DNA from: a virus
IMG/VR virus record: IMGVR_UViG_3300012920_004997
Span: 1-35,420 of that record
Strand: one strand, 5' to 3'
DNA length: 35,420 nt
The notes below the pieces were generated by a model. That model saw only the letters and a program-made list of their open reading frames with translations, had not been told where the DNA came from and did not search any database. How positions within the stretch are numbered: position 1 is the stretch's first letter; each line of letters opens with the position of its first letter. The position numbers and the translations under genes were made by a program. Below, in pieces: positions 1-8,113 of this stretch.

Positions 1-228
1 GTTGCAAGAATGAAGAACTCAGTGAATACTAACTTATTGATATTAGACGAAGTTTTCGATTCTTCATTAGACTCACAAGGAACAGACGATTTCTTAAAAT
101 TACTAAACACCTTGACGGAAAAGACGAATGCATTTATCATATCTCATAAAGGAGAAACATTATATGATAAATTTAATGACGTTATTAGGTTTGAGAAATA
201 CAAAAACTTCTCAAGAATTGCAGAATAA
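1..228 (+). CDS. 46: Gp46 recombination endonuclease subunit, C-terminal end (partial)
   Basis: This is the last 75 codons of an SbcC/Rad50-type ATPase; the start lies upstream of the window. The visible part holds the Walker B and D-loop region (LLILDEVFDSSLDSQG) and the H-loop (AFIISHK) that close an ABC-type nucleotide-binding head. In T4, Gp46 pairs with the nuclease Gp47 to resect DNA ends for recombination-dependent replication. The family call is firm despite the short piece, because this C-terminal signature is highly conserved and other T4 replication genes follow. Reading is open from base 1 in the same frame. Confidence 0.9.
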   Translation, partial: VARMKNSVNTNLLILDEVFDSSLDSQGTDDFLKLLNTLTEKTNAFIISHKGETLYDKFNDVIRFEKYKNFSRIAE

Positions 229-236
229 TATAAATA
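229..236 (+). promoter_or_regulatory. T4-type late promoter box TATAAATA
   Basis: This is a perfect TATAAATA immediately after the gene 46 stop. With T4 spacing (box about -13 to -6), transcription would begin at about 242, which is the A of the next ATG. No Shine-Dalgarno sequence is present, so the transcript may be leaderless. Confidence 0.75.
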
Positions 237-241
237 GTAAT

Positions 242-1744
242 ATGAAATCATTCTCACAATTTACTAATCCAACATACGAAGGGGTCAAATTAGACTTACC
301 TAAAGTTATATCTGAAGGGTCTAAAATGTCTAAAGGTGATTTATTTAAAAGACAAAATAGACAAGGATTCATTAACAAAGCAGAAGACGGAGTATTACTG
401 GATAAAGACGGGAATGAATTAAAGATAAGAGATAAAGACCTTTGGAATGAATTGTCTAGTGAACTTGCAAGAGCAGGTGACGAAAAAGATTTAACACTAT
501 GGACACCTAAGAACTTCAAACAAGTGTTTGGAACTACATTAGGAAATGTTCTAAAAGGTGGTAATGGTTTCTCACCCGTAAATCAAAAAAATCCAACTGG
601 TGAAGATTGGGAAGCTGGTATTGCAGTAGGTCTTCAAAAATTAGGAAAAGGTATCGACTACAACTCACCCGAGTGGCAGAGATTCGATAAGTATTGGACT
701 GATTGGGAAGAGTCTGCAATGAAAACTGCGATAGATTTCAAAAACAAATTAGGTATAACAGAACTCAAACAAACTGGTTCTATGAAAGTGGGTGGACTTA
801 CTAAAGAATGGAAAGGAACAAACACTACACCTAAAACCGACCTTATGGATAAGAGTGGTAAGATTAGAGTATCACTTAAAAAATCGGGTGGTTCTCAGTT
901 AATGTCTGCTGGTAAATCAGAAGCAATATCTACAGTAGAAGCTGCAATGAGAGCATATGGAAATTCTTCCAGTGGTCAAAAAGAAGCACAAAAGTTAGTC
1001 AAAGAACTAGAAGATAAAATGATTAAGTTATCTCATAAAGGTGCTGTAGGTGATTTAGAACAACTAAAAGGTAAAGACGATATATCAAGAGAAGAACAAG
1101 AGAAACTTGCAGAATTAGATATTGGTCATAACTTTGCAAAAGAATTAAATGAAAGAATTGAAAAAACTTTCAACAATAATGACGAACTGAAAAAACTATT
1201 TTGTTATGAAGCAGCGACAGGTCATGCAAAGTTTGGTAAAGATACTTGGCCGACTGCTACAATGATTGCAACCTTCTATGAAGGTGGTGGTCTATCTCAT
1301 GTTCAGAAATTAACAGACCCAATAAAACATGGTGGAGCACTTGCTAGTGGTAATGATTTTTATGTATCATTTAAATCAAGTGGTAAAAGTTCACCATACT
1401 TATCTTTAAGAAGTAAGAAAGCAAAACAAAAACTAAACATGGACACCCTCTCAGACATTGTATATAACGAGTGTGGTAATTCGAATCTATTTTTAACAGA
1501 AGAGGTTGAAAATCTCACTGAATCTCAGTTGATAAATAAACTTATAAAAATGTCAAAAGACTTTTCTTCAAAAGTTGCAAGAGCAGCTAAAAAGATTCTT
1601 GGAGAAATAACTAAGAGAATACAAAGTGCATTCAACTGGATTAAGAAACAAGGTCAAAGAATATGGAATGCAATATTGTATTTCTTTGGATTCGAAATAT
1701 CAAATGTGCAAGTCAAAGGAGGAGGGGTTTACCCGTTAGTATAA
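242..1744 (+). CDS. Hypothetical protein, possible PD-(D/E)xK nuclease with basic amphipathic C-terminus
   Basis: This is a 500-residue protein I cannot name with certainty. The ATG at 242 is chosen because it follows gene 46 directly and sits just after a late promoter; the frame stays open upstream to 128 inside gene 46. Near residues 200-220 there is a stretch reading TPKTDLM, then RVSLKKSGGSQLMS, which resembles the D...(S/E)xK core of PD-(D/E)xK nucleases. An upstream EAGIA helix could supply the other acidic residue. The last ~50 residues are rich in Lys/Arg and aromatic residues (SKVARAAKKILGEITKR, then AILYFFGFEI) and look like a membrane- or DNA-associating amphipathic helix. It could instead be a virion protein. 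Nuclease function is inference only. Confidence 0.8.
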   Translation: MKSFSQFTNPTYEGVKLDLPKVISEGSKMSKGDLFKRQNRQGFINKAEDGVLLDKDGNELKIRDKDLWNELSSELARAGDEKDLTLWTPKNFKQVFGTTLGNVLKGGNGFSPVNQKNPTGEDWEAGIAVGLQKLGKGIDYNSPEWQRFDKYWTDWEESAMKTAIDFKNKLGITELKQTGSMKVGGLTKEWKGTNTTPKTDLMDKSGKIRVSLKKSGGSQLMSAGKSEAISTVEAAMRAYGNSSSGQKEAQKLVKELEDKMIKLSHKGAVGDLEQLKGKDDISREEQEKLAELDIGHNFAKELNERIEKTFNNNDELKKLFCYEAATGHAKFGKDTWPTATMIATFYEGGGLSHVQKLTDPIKHGGALASGNDFYVSFKSSGKSSPYLSLRSKKAKQKLNMDTLSDIVYNECGNSNLFLTEEVENLTESQLINKLIKMSKDFSSKVARAAKKILGEITKRIQSAFNWIKKQGQRIWNAILYFFGFEISNVQVKGGGVYPLV

Positions 1745-1745
1745 T

Positions 1746-2372
1746 ATGTTAGAATTGATAGACGAGGCTTCAAGAGTCTTACGAACACCACCACCTGAAT
1801 TCGACTTCGAGAATCCACCCGAAGACCCAAAAGAAATTGAAAAGAACCTTGCAACTGCAATGGAACAATTTGGTGGTATTGGATTATCTGCAAACCAAGT
1901 TGGATTAAACTACAGAGTTTTTGTTATGAGAACTGCAGATAAAGGAATCGTTGCATTCTTTAATCCCGAAATAACTAAAGTATCACAAGAAACAGATTTA
2001 ATGAAAGAGGGTTGTCTATCTTTCCCCGACCTTTACTTAATGATAAAAAGGTCAAAAGAGATAGAATTTAAATATCAAGATGCAGAAGGTGAAGAACATA
2101 CACTTTATCTAAATGGTTTAGGTGCAAGGTGTGTTCAACATGAGTGTGACCACTTGAATGGTATCCTATTCTTACAACGTGCATCTAGACTCAAATTAGA
2201 ACGTGCAATGAAAGTTCGTCCTAAAGAGAGGAGAAAAAGAATTGAATATGAACAAAGAATGGCCTATGCAAGAGCAATCGCAGAACGTGAATCTAATCAG
2301 ACTTCCGAACCTGATAACGGAGAAGGAATCGAAGAGTCTGATACAGTGGTTCAAGAATCACAAGCATCTTAG
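1746..2372 (+). CDS. def: Peptide deformylase
   Basis: This metalloenzyme removes the N-formyl group from nascent proteins. All three family motifs are present: GIGLSANQ (residues 44-51), EGCLS (88-92, metal ligand C90) and QHECDH (131-136, ligands H132 and H136, catalytic E133). The catalytic domain ends near residue 155. A charged tail of about 50 residues follows, and its last 125-131 nt also encode the start of the next gene in another frame. Phage-encoded deformylases are known in marine T4-like phages and are thought to keep host or phage translation products processed during infection. The start is one base after the preceding stop. Confidence 0.95.
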   Translation: MLELIDEASRVLRTPPPEFDFENPPEDPKEIEKNLATAMEQFGGIGLSANQVGLNYRVFVMRTADKGIVAFFNPEITKVSQETDLMKEGCLSFPDLYLMIKRSKEIEFKYQDAEGEEHTLYLNGLGARCVQHECDHLNGILFLQRASRLKLERAMKVRPKERRKRIEYEQRMAYARAIAERESNQTSEPDNGEGIEESDTVVQESQAS

Positions 2373-2904
2373 ACAAATCGGAGATGGTTCGGACTATCGA
2401 GGAATTGACCTCATTCATATACACACGAACTGGGTAAGAGATATTTTCAACAGAGTTGGTCATGACGTGACCAGTGAAATATATCATGCAGTGGGAACTA
2501 GAGTATATCCCGAAATGGCTGCAGTCAATGAATGGGAAATCGGTGGTGTTCAAGAACCACACTTAGACACTTATTCTACAGTCGAAATAGAAAACGAAGT
2601 AATAGAAGAATCACCTAGTAGAGAATGGACTGTTATTCTTTATTTAAATGGTCATGAATCATTTAGAGGTGGTGAAACCTATTTTCCCGAGATGGGGCCG
2701 ACTGGAACTGTTATTGAACCAGTTGCAAATGAAGGAATCATATTCAAAGGTTTAGAACTAAAACATGGAGTCTATCCAGTTCGTAGAGGTTCTAGATTTA
2801 CAATTGCAATGTGGTTTTCAAACAATAGAGAAAATATCCTTACAGACGATAGAACAAAAGACTTCTCTTTTGACCATTACAAAATAAGACAAGTTAATCC
2901 ATAA
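2248..2904 (+). CDS. 2-oxoglutarate/Fe(II)-dependent oxygenase (prolyl 4-hydroxylase-like)
   Basis: This is a double-stranded beta-helix dioxygenase of the P4H type. The iron-binding triad is visible as HLD (EPHLDTYS) and a distal His in ELKHGVYPV; the Arg in RRGSRFTIAMW is the likely 2OG-carboxylate ligand. FRGGETYFP is also typical of the fold. The substrate is unknown; related phage enzymes are suspected of modifying proteins or nucleobases. The ATG at 2248 lies inside the deformylase tail. A TTG at 2242 is in frame and sits 8 nt after a GGAG at 2230-2233, so it may be the true start. The N-terminal LIRLPNLITEKESKSLIQWF looks like genuine P4H sequence, so the long overlap is real. Confidence 0.9.
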   Translation: MNKEWPMQEQSQNVNLIRLPNLITEKESKSLIQWFKNHKHLRQIGDGSDYRGIDLIHIHTNWVRDIFNRVGHDVTSEIYHAVGTRVYPEMAAVNEWEIGGVQEPHLDTYSTVEIENEVIEESPSREWTVILYLNGHESFRGGETYFPEMGPTGTVIEPVANEGIIFKGLELKHGVYPVRRGSRFTIAMWFSNNRENILTDDRTKDFSFDHYKIRQVNP

Positions 2905-2910
2905 AAAAAT

Positions 2911-2940
2911 TTGACAATGACCCTCACTTTTTAGTATACT
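2911..2940 (+). promoter_or_regulatory. Sigma70-type early promoter, copy 1 of 3
   Basis: TTGACA (2911-2916) and TATACT (2935-2940) are separated by 18 bp. The spacer (ATGACCCTCACTTTTTAG) is almost identical to those at 3202 and 5831. The predicted start near 2947 leaves a 22-nt leader containing GGAG (2960-2963) before the ATG at 2969. Confidence 0.85.
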
Positions 2941-2968
2941 AGTATAGTAGAAAAAAAAAGGAGTAAAT

Positions 2969-3193
2969 ATGTCAAATATCTATAATGACCAAATAATGGA
3001 CGGAATCGTGCAAGACGTGGATTCTATGTCCGATATTGATGTGGTTTCTGCACTCAATATAGTAAACGTATATAAAGTATCTAAATTCACTGGAGATGAC
3101 GTGCATGGTGCTAATATCATAGACTATGCAAGAAGTATCTTAGTATCTCAAATGTGGGACGATGTGGTGGACATGGGAGGCCCCTGCGGATAA
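2969..3193 (+). CDS. Hypothetical small acidic protein
   Basis: This is a 74-residue acidic protein that I do not recognise. The start is supported by a good Shine-Dalgarno (GGAG, 2960-2963) and a strong promoter just upstream. It contains DVVSALNIVNVYKVSKFTG and ends with DDVVDMGGPCG, with no membrane segment and no clear motif. It is the first gene under the repeated early promoter that also precedes the VWA and AAA+ genes, so it may belong to that module or be an early host-takeover protein. Both ideas are inference from position. Confidence 0.7.
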   Translation: MSNIYNDQIMDGIVQDVDSMSDIDVVSALNIVNVYKVSKFTGDDVHGANIIDYARSILVSQMWDDVVDMGGPCG

Positions 3194-3201
3194 TCTAGGG
3201 G

Positions 3202-3231
3202 TTGACAATGACCTTCACTTTTTAGTATACT
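3202..3231 (+). promoter_or_regulatory. Sigma70-type early promoter, copy 2 of 3, abutting a start codon
   Basis: TTGACA (3202-3207) and TATACT (3226-3231) have an 18-bp spacer that differs from copy 1 by one base. The predicted start is about 3238, the A of the next ATG, and there is no Shine-Dalgarno, which suggests a leaderless mRNA. Confidence 0.85.
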
Positions 3232-3237
3232 TATATT

Positions 3238-5583
3238 ATGACAAATCAAATTAGAAATCAAAAAGACTCACTTGCCAAGTTAATGGCTACGGAAAACCTT
3301 ACTATAGTTCATAAGAAGGTTCCAACTGCATACTTCGATTTAGAGAATAGAATACTTTGTTGTCCTATTCTTAAAGACGAAATATCACCCGAACTTTATG
3401 ACTTGTTTATGGGTCATGAAGTATCTCATGCACTGAATACACCATACGAAGGTGTTCACTCTGCAGTGACAAAAAACAGAACACTTAAAGGATATCTTAA
3501 TGTTGTTGAAGACGTTAGGATTGAGAAAATGATTAAGAACAAATATCAAGGTCTTAGAAAATCATTCTACAAAGCTTACAACGAATTAATGGATATGGAT
3601 TTCTTTGGAATCAAAGATAGAAATTTACAAGAACTTTCATTGATTGACAAAATCAACCTTATCACAAAATGTGGTTCAAGGGTTAATATCACACTTACTA
3701 AAGAAGAACAATTCTTCCTTGACTGGTCTAACAAATGTCAGACTTGGGAAGAGGTTGAAGAGTGTGCAACTGCAATCTACGAGTGGTCAAAAGAAAACGA
3801 AACAAGAACTGAGGAAGACGAAAAAATGGTTCCTCAAATGTTTGACATTGGTGACGAAGAAGAAGGTGACGAAGAAGAAGAGTCAGAAGAGTTCAACAAT
3901 GACTTCGGTGATTCAGACGAAGATTACGAAGACGAAGACAACCTTCCCGAACTAGATTCAGAAGAGTCTGAAGGTGGTGAAGAAAAAGAAGAAGGTGAAG
4001 AAGAGTCTGAAGACGAAACTGAAGACGAAGGTAAATCACAAAGAAAAATGACTGGTGGTAAAGATGCTTCCAGTGGTGAGTATGATGATGAAGATGGTGC
4101 AAGGGAATCTATTACAGAACAAAATGCACATAACAACGAAGGTAAATTATACTCAGATGAAAACATTCTCAAACTCAGTGTTGACCTAGGTAAAAAGTTC
4201 AACAAAGAAAATGACATGATGAGAAGTGTCAAAGTGTCTTACAAAGATTTACTAAAAGATATGAGAGGTTCATTCTTTGTTGACGGAAAAGAAAAAAACA
4301 AAGAAGTTGCACTTCACACTATGAACAAACTAGATGCAAAAAACAAAAAGATTGTGAATCATATGGTGAAGGAATTCGAAATGAAACAATCTGCAAAAAG
4401 AGCTGTTCATGCATTCAGTGGTAAAACTGGTAAACTTGATATGAATAGACTTGCAAAGTATCAGATTGTTGACGACATTTTCAAAAGAGTGACTTACTTA
4501 CCTGAAGGTGAGAACCATGGTGTTAACGTATTGATTGACTGGAGTGGTTCTATTTCAAGAGAAGTTCTTGACCTTCTAGAACAAGCACTTATCCTAACAA
4601 TGTTCTGTAGAAAAGCAAACATTCCTCATAGAGTGTATCTCTTCTCAGACGTTTACAATAGACAAGACGAAGACTGGACTAGAGAAGACGGACAATTACT
4701 TGAACTATTCTCAGACAAACAAAACAATAGAGAATACAAAGAAATGTTCATGTATGTTTCTCAGATTTGGAATGACTACTTTGCAGATAGACTAAGTGGT
4801 TATGGAAGAAAATTTGAGAAGTCTTTAGAGATTTGGAATGACTGGTTCGAAGGAACACACTATGTGCAAAACTATGACGGGTATTACATTTACCTACCAA
4901 GTCATTCAATTCCACATAGATTCAATCTTGGTGGAACACCTCTTGACCATACACTATTTGCAATGAGAACACTTCTAAGAGATTTCAGAAAAGACTATGG
5001 TATTGAGAAATCAATTCTAACAGTTATCACTGATGGGTATTCTCATGGTTCAAGTATCTTATCTTCAGACGAAGGTATGAGAGAACAAGAAAAAGAACAA
5101 TTGAATGGTGAAGATTCTTGGGACTTTGAAAGACATATAGAAATCATTGACCCTTATTCAAGAAGAGTCTATCCTATTTCTCAAGGAAGATACTACAGAG
5201 GTGGTGACTTCAAAAGAACTCAGAATATCCTTGACTGGATTGCACAAGAAACTGGTGTGATTGTCACTGGATACTTCGTTGTTGGTAAGAAACAAGACTT
5301 TGTTCAAATCTACAGTGAAGTGAAAAATGAAAATGACTACTACAGAGATTACAAATCTGAGTGGTTGGAGTGTAGAAAAACTGGTATGGTTGTGAAGTGT
5401 CATGGATACAACAAACTCTTCATTACCGCTGCTAGTGCAATCGGAACTGAAGGAACTGATGAGTTAGACGATGAGTTTATCGATGCGAAAAAAGTTAGAG
5501 TTTTAGCTGCTTTCAAAAGAAATCAAAAGTCTAAAACAACTTCAAGATTTTTAACTAATGAATTTATTAAGGAGATAGCATAA
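3238..5583 (+). CDS. CobT-like protein: HExxH zinc-peptidase-type N-terminus plus VWA domain
   Basis: This 781-residue protein has two recognisable ends. The N-terminus carries a gluzincin-like motif (GHEVSHALN, H60-E61-H64) followed by NVVEDVRIEK (about 88-97), a plausible third metal ligand. Residues ~203-265 are a very acidic linker. The C-terminal half is a von Willebrand A domain with a complete MIDAS: DWSGS (434-438), T567 in GGTPLD and D599 in ITDG. This architecture matches proteins paired with MoxR/CobS AAA+ ATPases, and such an ATPase follows at 5903. The partner likely remodels or loads a metal or protein target. A role in cobalamin synthesis is only the name's legacy. The start is defined by a promoter that ends 6 nt upstream. 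Confidence 0.88.
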   Translation: MTNQIRNQKDSLAKLMATENLTIVHKKVPTAYFDLENRILCCPILKDEISPELYDLFMGHEVSHALNTPYEGVHSAVTKNRTLKGYLNVVEDVRIEKMIKNKYQGLRKSFYKAYNELMDMDFFGIKDRNLQELSLIDKINLITKCGSRVNITLTKEEQFFLDWSNKCQTWEEVEECATAIYEWSKENETRTEEDEKMVPQMFDIGDEEEGDEEEESEEFNNDFGDSDEDYEDEDNLPELDSEESEGGEEKEEGEEESEDETEDEGKSQRKMTGGKDASSGEYDDEDGARESITEQNAHNNEGKLYSDENILKLSVDLGKKFNKENDMMRSVKVSYKDLLKDMRGSFFVDGKEKNKEVALHTMNKLDAKNKKIVNHMVKEFEMKQSAKRAVHAFSGKTGKLDMNRLAKYQIVDDIFKRVTYLPEGENHGVNVLIDWSGSISREVLDLLEQALILTMFCRKANIPHRVYLFSDVYNRQDEDWTREDGQLLELFSDKQNNREYKEMFMYVSQIWNDYFADRLSGYGRKFEKSLEIWNDWFEGTHYVQNYDGYYIYLPSHSIPHRFNLGGTPLDHTLFAMRTLLRDFRKDYGIEKSILTVITDGYSHGSSILSSDEGMREQEKEQLNGEDSWDFERHIEIIDPYSRRVYPISQGRYYRGGDFKRTQNILDWIAQETGVIVTGYFVVGKKQDFVQIYSEVKNENDYYRDYKSEWLECRKTGMVVKCHGYNKLFITAASAIGTEGTDELDDEFIDAKKVRVLAAFKRNQKSKTTSRFLTNEFIKEIA

Positions 5584-5825
5584 TGAAGACATATCAAGTA
5601 GACCCTGCTTACTATATTTCAAGTGTAAATGATTATAGTAAATTTGCAGATGCAGTTATGGACGTGGGGCCTTCACCTTGCGTCAGATATGATTGTCCTA
5701 TGTTCAATGAATGTAAGACTGAAGAAAAAGAATGTTTTGCATTTAGAATATGGGTCAATAATGGTGGTGAGTTGAATGAGAAACAACAAGCTAAAATGGG
5801 AACTAGGTTTGAAAATATTAAGTAA
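5583..5825 (+). CDS. Hypothetical small four-cysteine protein
   Basis: This is an 80-residue protein with four Cys in CVRYDCPMFNECKTEEKEC (residues 33-51), spaced as a possible zinc- or iron-binding knuckle. FAFRIWVNNGGEL follows. The ATG shares one base with the preceding stop (TAATG), and GGAG lies just upstream, so it is translationally coupled to the VWA gene. I recall similar small cysteine proteins in marine T4-like phages but know no function. The position between the VWA and AAA+ genes suggests, without proof, a role in the same module. Confidence 0.75.
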   Translation: MKTYQVDPAYYISSVNDYSKFADAVMDVGPSPCVRYDCPMFNECKTEEKECFAFRIWVNNGGELNEKQQAKMGTRFENIK

Positions 5826-5830
5826 TGGGG

Positions 5831-5860
5831 TTGACAATGACCCTCACTTTTTTATATAAT
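5831..5860 (+). promoter_or_regulatory. Sigma70-type early promoter, copy 3 of 3
   Basis: TTGACA (5831-5836) and TATAAT (5855-5860) are 18 bp apart. The first 16 bases of the spacer match copy 1. The predicted start near 5867 leaves a 36-nt leader with AAGGAG at 5892-5897. Confidence 0.85.
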
Positions 5861-5902
5861 AATAACTGATGAGAAATTTAACAACTTTTAAAAGGAGAAA
5901 AT

Positions 5903-7147
5903 ATGGATAAAAGAAGTTATGACAGAAGTGAGTCGATAGACATATGTGGGAAACCATTTCACTTCACACCCGATAGGAAGGAATTCTTGGACGCATTGTC
6001 TAAGACGTTTCCCGAACAATCGGTTTTTACGAAGGAAGAAATTGAAACAGTGGGTTCATTCCCATATTGGGTCAAGTCTTCTAGATACAATTTTAGAGAT
6101 AATGGGGTATTTAATTTAACCCAAGTTCTCAGTGGATACAATGGTGGATATTCTGAAAATGCAGTTGTTCCTCCAGTTGCACCTCAAGTGGTTTCTATTG
6201 CACCACCAGTTGCTCCACAAAACATGCCAGTTGCCGCTGCGACTGAGTCTGTTAATCTGAATGACAATGTAAAAATCATTCCCGAGAAAATGTCTAATTA
6301 TGTTCCTTTTGGACACTTCAAAGATGTCAAGAACATAATCAAGTCTAAAATCTTCTTCCCAGTATTCATTACTGGATTGAGTGGTAATGGTAAAACATTA
6401 ATGATTGAACAAACTTGTGCTCAATTGAAGAGAGAACTTTTCAGAGTTAATATTACTATTGAAACTGATGAAGACGACCTAATGGGTGGTCATACTCTAG
6501 TCAATGGTAATGTAGTCTTCAGAGAAGGCCCTGTTATCAAAGCTATGAGAAAAGGTGCTGTCCTTCTCTTAGACGAAGTTGACTTAGGTTCTAACAAACT
6601 TATGTGTCTACAATCAGTTCTTGAAGGTAAAGGATACCTAATCAAGAAAACTGGTGAGTGGGTGACTCCAAAACAAGGTTTCACAATTCTTGCAACTGCA
6701 AACACTAAAGGACAAGGTTCTGAAGATGGAAAGTTCATTGGAACTCAAATCATGAACGAAGCTATGTTGGAAAGGTTTGCAATCACAATGCAACAAGAAT
6801 ATCCTCCAGTGACTACTGAGAGAAAAATTCTTTCAAAAGAAATGGAGTTGACTGGAGAAGTTGACGAAGAGTTCGTGACCAAACTAGTAGATTGGGCAGA
6901 CATAATCAGAAAAACCTTCTACGAAGGTGCGATTGATGACGTTGTCACTACTAGAAGACTGGTTCACATTGTGAATGCATACAGAATGTTTGGTGACAAA
7001 CTGAAGTCAATCCAAATGTGTATTTCAAGGTTTGACGAAGAAACTAGAAATAGTATCCTCGACCTTTACACTAAGATTGACGCAGGTGTCGATTTAAATG
7101 CTGAAAACCCAGTTGACGAAACTGAAACCTCAGAGTATAATGACTAG
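5903..7147 (+). CDS. cobS: MoxR/CobS-like AAA+ ATPase
   Basis: This is a 414-residue AAA+ ATPase of the type annotated cobS in T4-like cyanophages. Motifs: Walker A GLSGNGKT (158-165), Walker B VLLLDEVD (220-227), sensor 1 LATANT (263-268) and a likely arginine finger in LERF (R291). An N-terminal domain of about 85 residues is joined by a proline-rich linker (about 88-112, PPVAPQ twice). The VWA protein upstream is its probable partner, as in MoxR-VWA and CobS-CobT pairs. It has its own promoter and a good Shine-Dalgarno (AAGGAG). The target is unknown; I would not infer cobalt insertion from the family name alone. Confidence 0.9.
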   Translation: MDKRSYDRSESIDICGKPFHFTPDRKEFLDALSKTFPEQSVFTKEEIETVGSFPYWVKSSRYNFRDNGVFNLTQVLSGYNGGYSENAVVPPVAPQVVSIAPPVAPQNMPVAAATESVNLNDNVKIIPEKMSNYVPFGHFKDVKNIIKSKIFFPVFITGLSGNGKTLMIEQTCAQLKRELFRVNITIETDEDDLMGGHTLVNGNVVFREGPVIKAMRKGAVLLLDEVDLGSNKLMCLQSVLEGKGYLIKKTGEWVTPKQGFTILATANTKGQGSEDGKFIGTQIMNEAMLERFAITMQQEYPPVTTERKILSKEMELTGEVDEEFVTKLVDWADIIRKTFYEGAIDDVVTTRRLVHIVNAYRMFGDKLKSIQMCISRFDEETRNSILDLYTKIDAGVDLNAENPVDETETSEYND

Positions 7148-7448
7148 TATGTTTGGAAAAAACAAGAAGATTGACTACAAATATAACGAGGGTGAACTCA
7201 TTAAAGAGTTCTCCTCGTATATTGATTCAACTTACGACAAACACTATAGTTTAAACAAATACCAGTCCACTGAATTCATTATTGACAGTGGACATGGGGA
7301 AGGATTTTGTATCGGAAACATAATGAAATATGCACAAAGATACGGAAAAAAAGATGGTAGGAATAGAGCAGACCTTTTGAAGGTTTTACATTATGGTCTA
7401 TTCATGCTTCATGTTCACGATAAGGCAGAAAAGGAGGCTAAAAAGTGA
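7140..7448 (+). CDS. DUF3310-type small protein
   Basis: This 102-residue protein shows the DUF3310 pattern: HYSLNKYQSTEFI, then EGFCIGNIMKYAQRYGKKDG, then DLLKVLHYGLFML. The family is common in phages, is often called a nucleotide-kinase-like protein, and has no proven activity. The start at 7140 gives an 8-nt overlap (ATGACTAG) with the cobS stop, the same junction geometry seen at eight other places in the window. The ATG at 7149 is an alternative and would lose only MTS. The gene ends one base into the clamp gene start (TGATG). Confidence 0.8.
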   Translation: MTSMFGKNKKIDYKYNEGELIKEFSSYIDSTYDKHYSLNKYQSTEFIIDSGHGEGFCIGNIMKYAQRYGKKDGRNRADLLKVLHYGLFMLHVHDKAEKEAKK

Positions 7449-8113
7449 TGAAAATTAGTAATGAAACGAGAGATGTGTTGAAGAACTTTTCAACAATCAA
7501 CCAAGGTATAAAGGTTGGTCAAGGAAACACACTTCAGACAATCTCAAATATGAAAAATATTCTTGCAGTTGCAACTGTAGAAGAATCATTCCCAACGGAT
7601 TTTTCTATCTACAACTTACCTGAGTTTTTGGGTGCAACGTCTTTATTGGAAGACCCCGATTTTCAATTCGGTGATGCAAGTCTAACAGTTGCAGACAACA
7701 ATTCCAGTCTTGCTTATTTCTATGCAAGTGAAGGTATGGTGACTGCACCCGAGAAAATGATAACAATGCCTGATGCAGAAATCGGTATTGATATCTCATC
7801 TACACTATTGAATGAGTTGCAGAAAGCAGCTAGTGTGTTAGGTGTTGGTGATTTGGTTCTAAGTTCAGACGGAACTGTAATCAAATTGGAAGTGACAGAT
7901 AAGAAGAATACAACTTCAAACACATTCTCAAGAATCGTGGGTGAAGGAAATGGTGTTTCATACACTATGAACTTTAAGATTGAGAACCTTAAAGTGTTAG
8001 ATGGAAACTATGAAGTCTTAGTTTCGTCTAAAGGTATTTCACACTTCAAGAACAAAGATATTGACTTGGAGTATTTTATTGCATTGGAGCCTGATTCTAA
8101 ATACAATGTTTAA
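7448..8113 (+). CDS. 45: Sliding clamp (Gp45)
   Basis: This is a 221-residue DNA polymerase processivity clamp of the T4 Gp45 family. The recognisable N-terminal region is RDVLKNFSTINQGIKVGQGN, followed by LAVATVEESFP and IYNLPEFLGA, close to the T4 pattern. In T4 the trimeric ring holds polymerase on DNA and also couples late transcription to replication through Gp33/Gp55. The ATG at 7448 is preferred over the adjacent GTG (7445) because AAGGAGG lies at the proper distance upstream. The clamp loader genes 44 and 62 follow, as in T4. Confidence 0.93.
   Translation: MKISNETRDVLKNFSTINQGIKVGQGNTLQTISNMKNILAVATVEESFPTDFSIYNLPEFLGATSLLEDPDFQFGDASLTVADNNSSLAYFYASEGMVTAPEKMITMPDAEIGIDISSTLLNELQKAASVLGVGDLVLSSDGTVIKLEVTDKKNTTSNTFSRIVGEGNGVSYTMNFKIENLKVLDGNYEVLVSSKGISHFKNKDIDLEYFIALEPDSKYNV

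Noticed and set aside
1531-1538. GATAAATA late-type box inside the gene at 242-1744.
   Set aside because: It lies within coding sequence, no gene starts close downstream, and the G variant is expected by chance in AT-rich DNA. A similar internal copy at 20299-20306 was rejected for the same reason.
3181-3201. Inverted repeat CCCCT/AGGGG as a possible terminator before the promoter at 3202.
   Set aside because: The stem is only 5 bp with an 11-nt loop and there is no T-run after it.
3893-4232. Minus- and plus-strand open frames across the acidic linker of the VWA protein.
   Set aside because: The GAA/GAC-rich repeat composition creates open frames in all directions; they read as low-complexity His/Leu or Ser runs.
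5903-7147. Interpretation of the cobS-like gene as a cobalamin biosynthesis gene.
   Set aside because: The motifs show only a MoxR-type AAA+ ATPase. The partner has peptidase and VWA features, and no other cobalamin gene is present.
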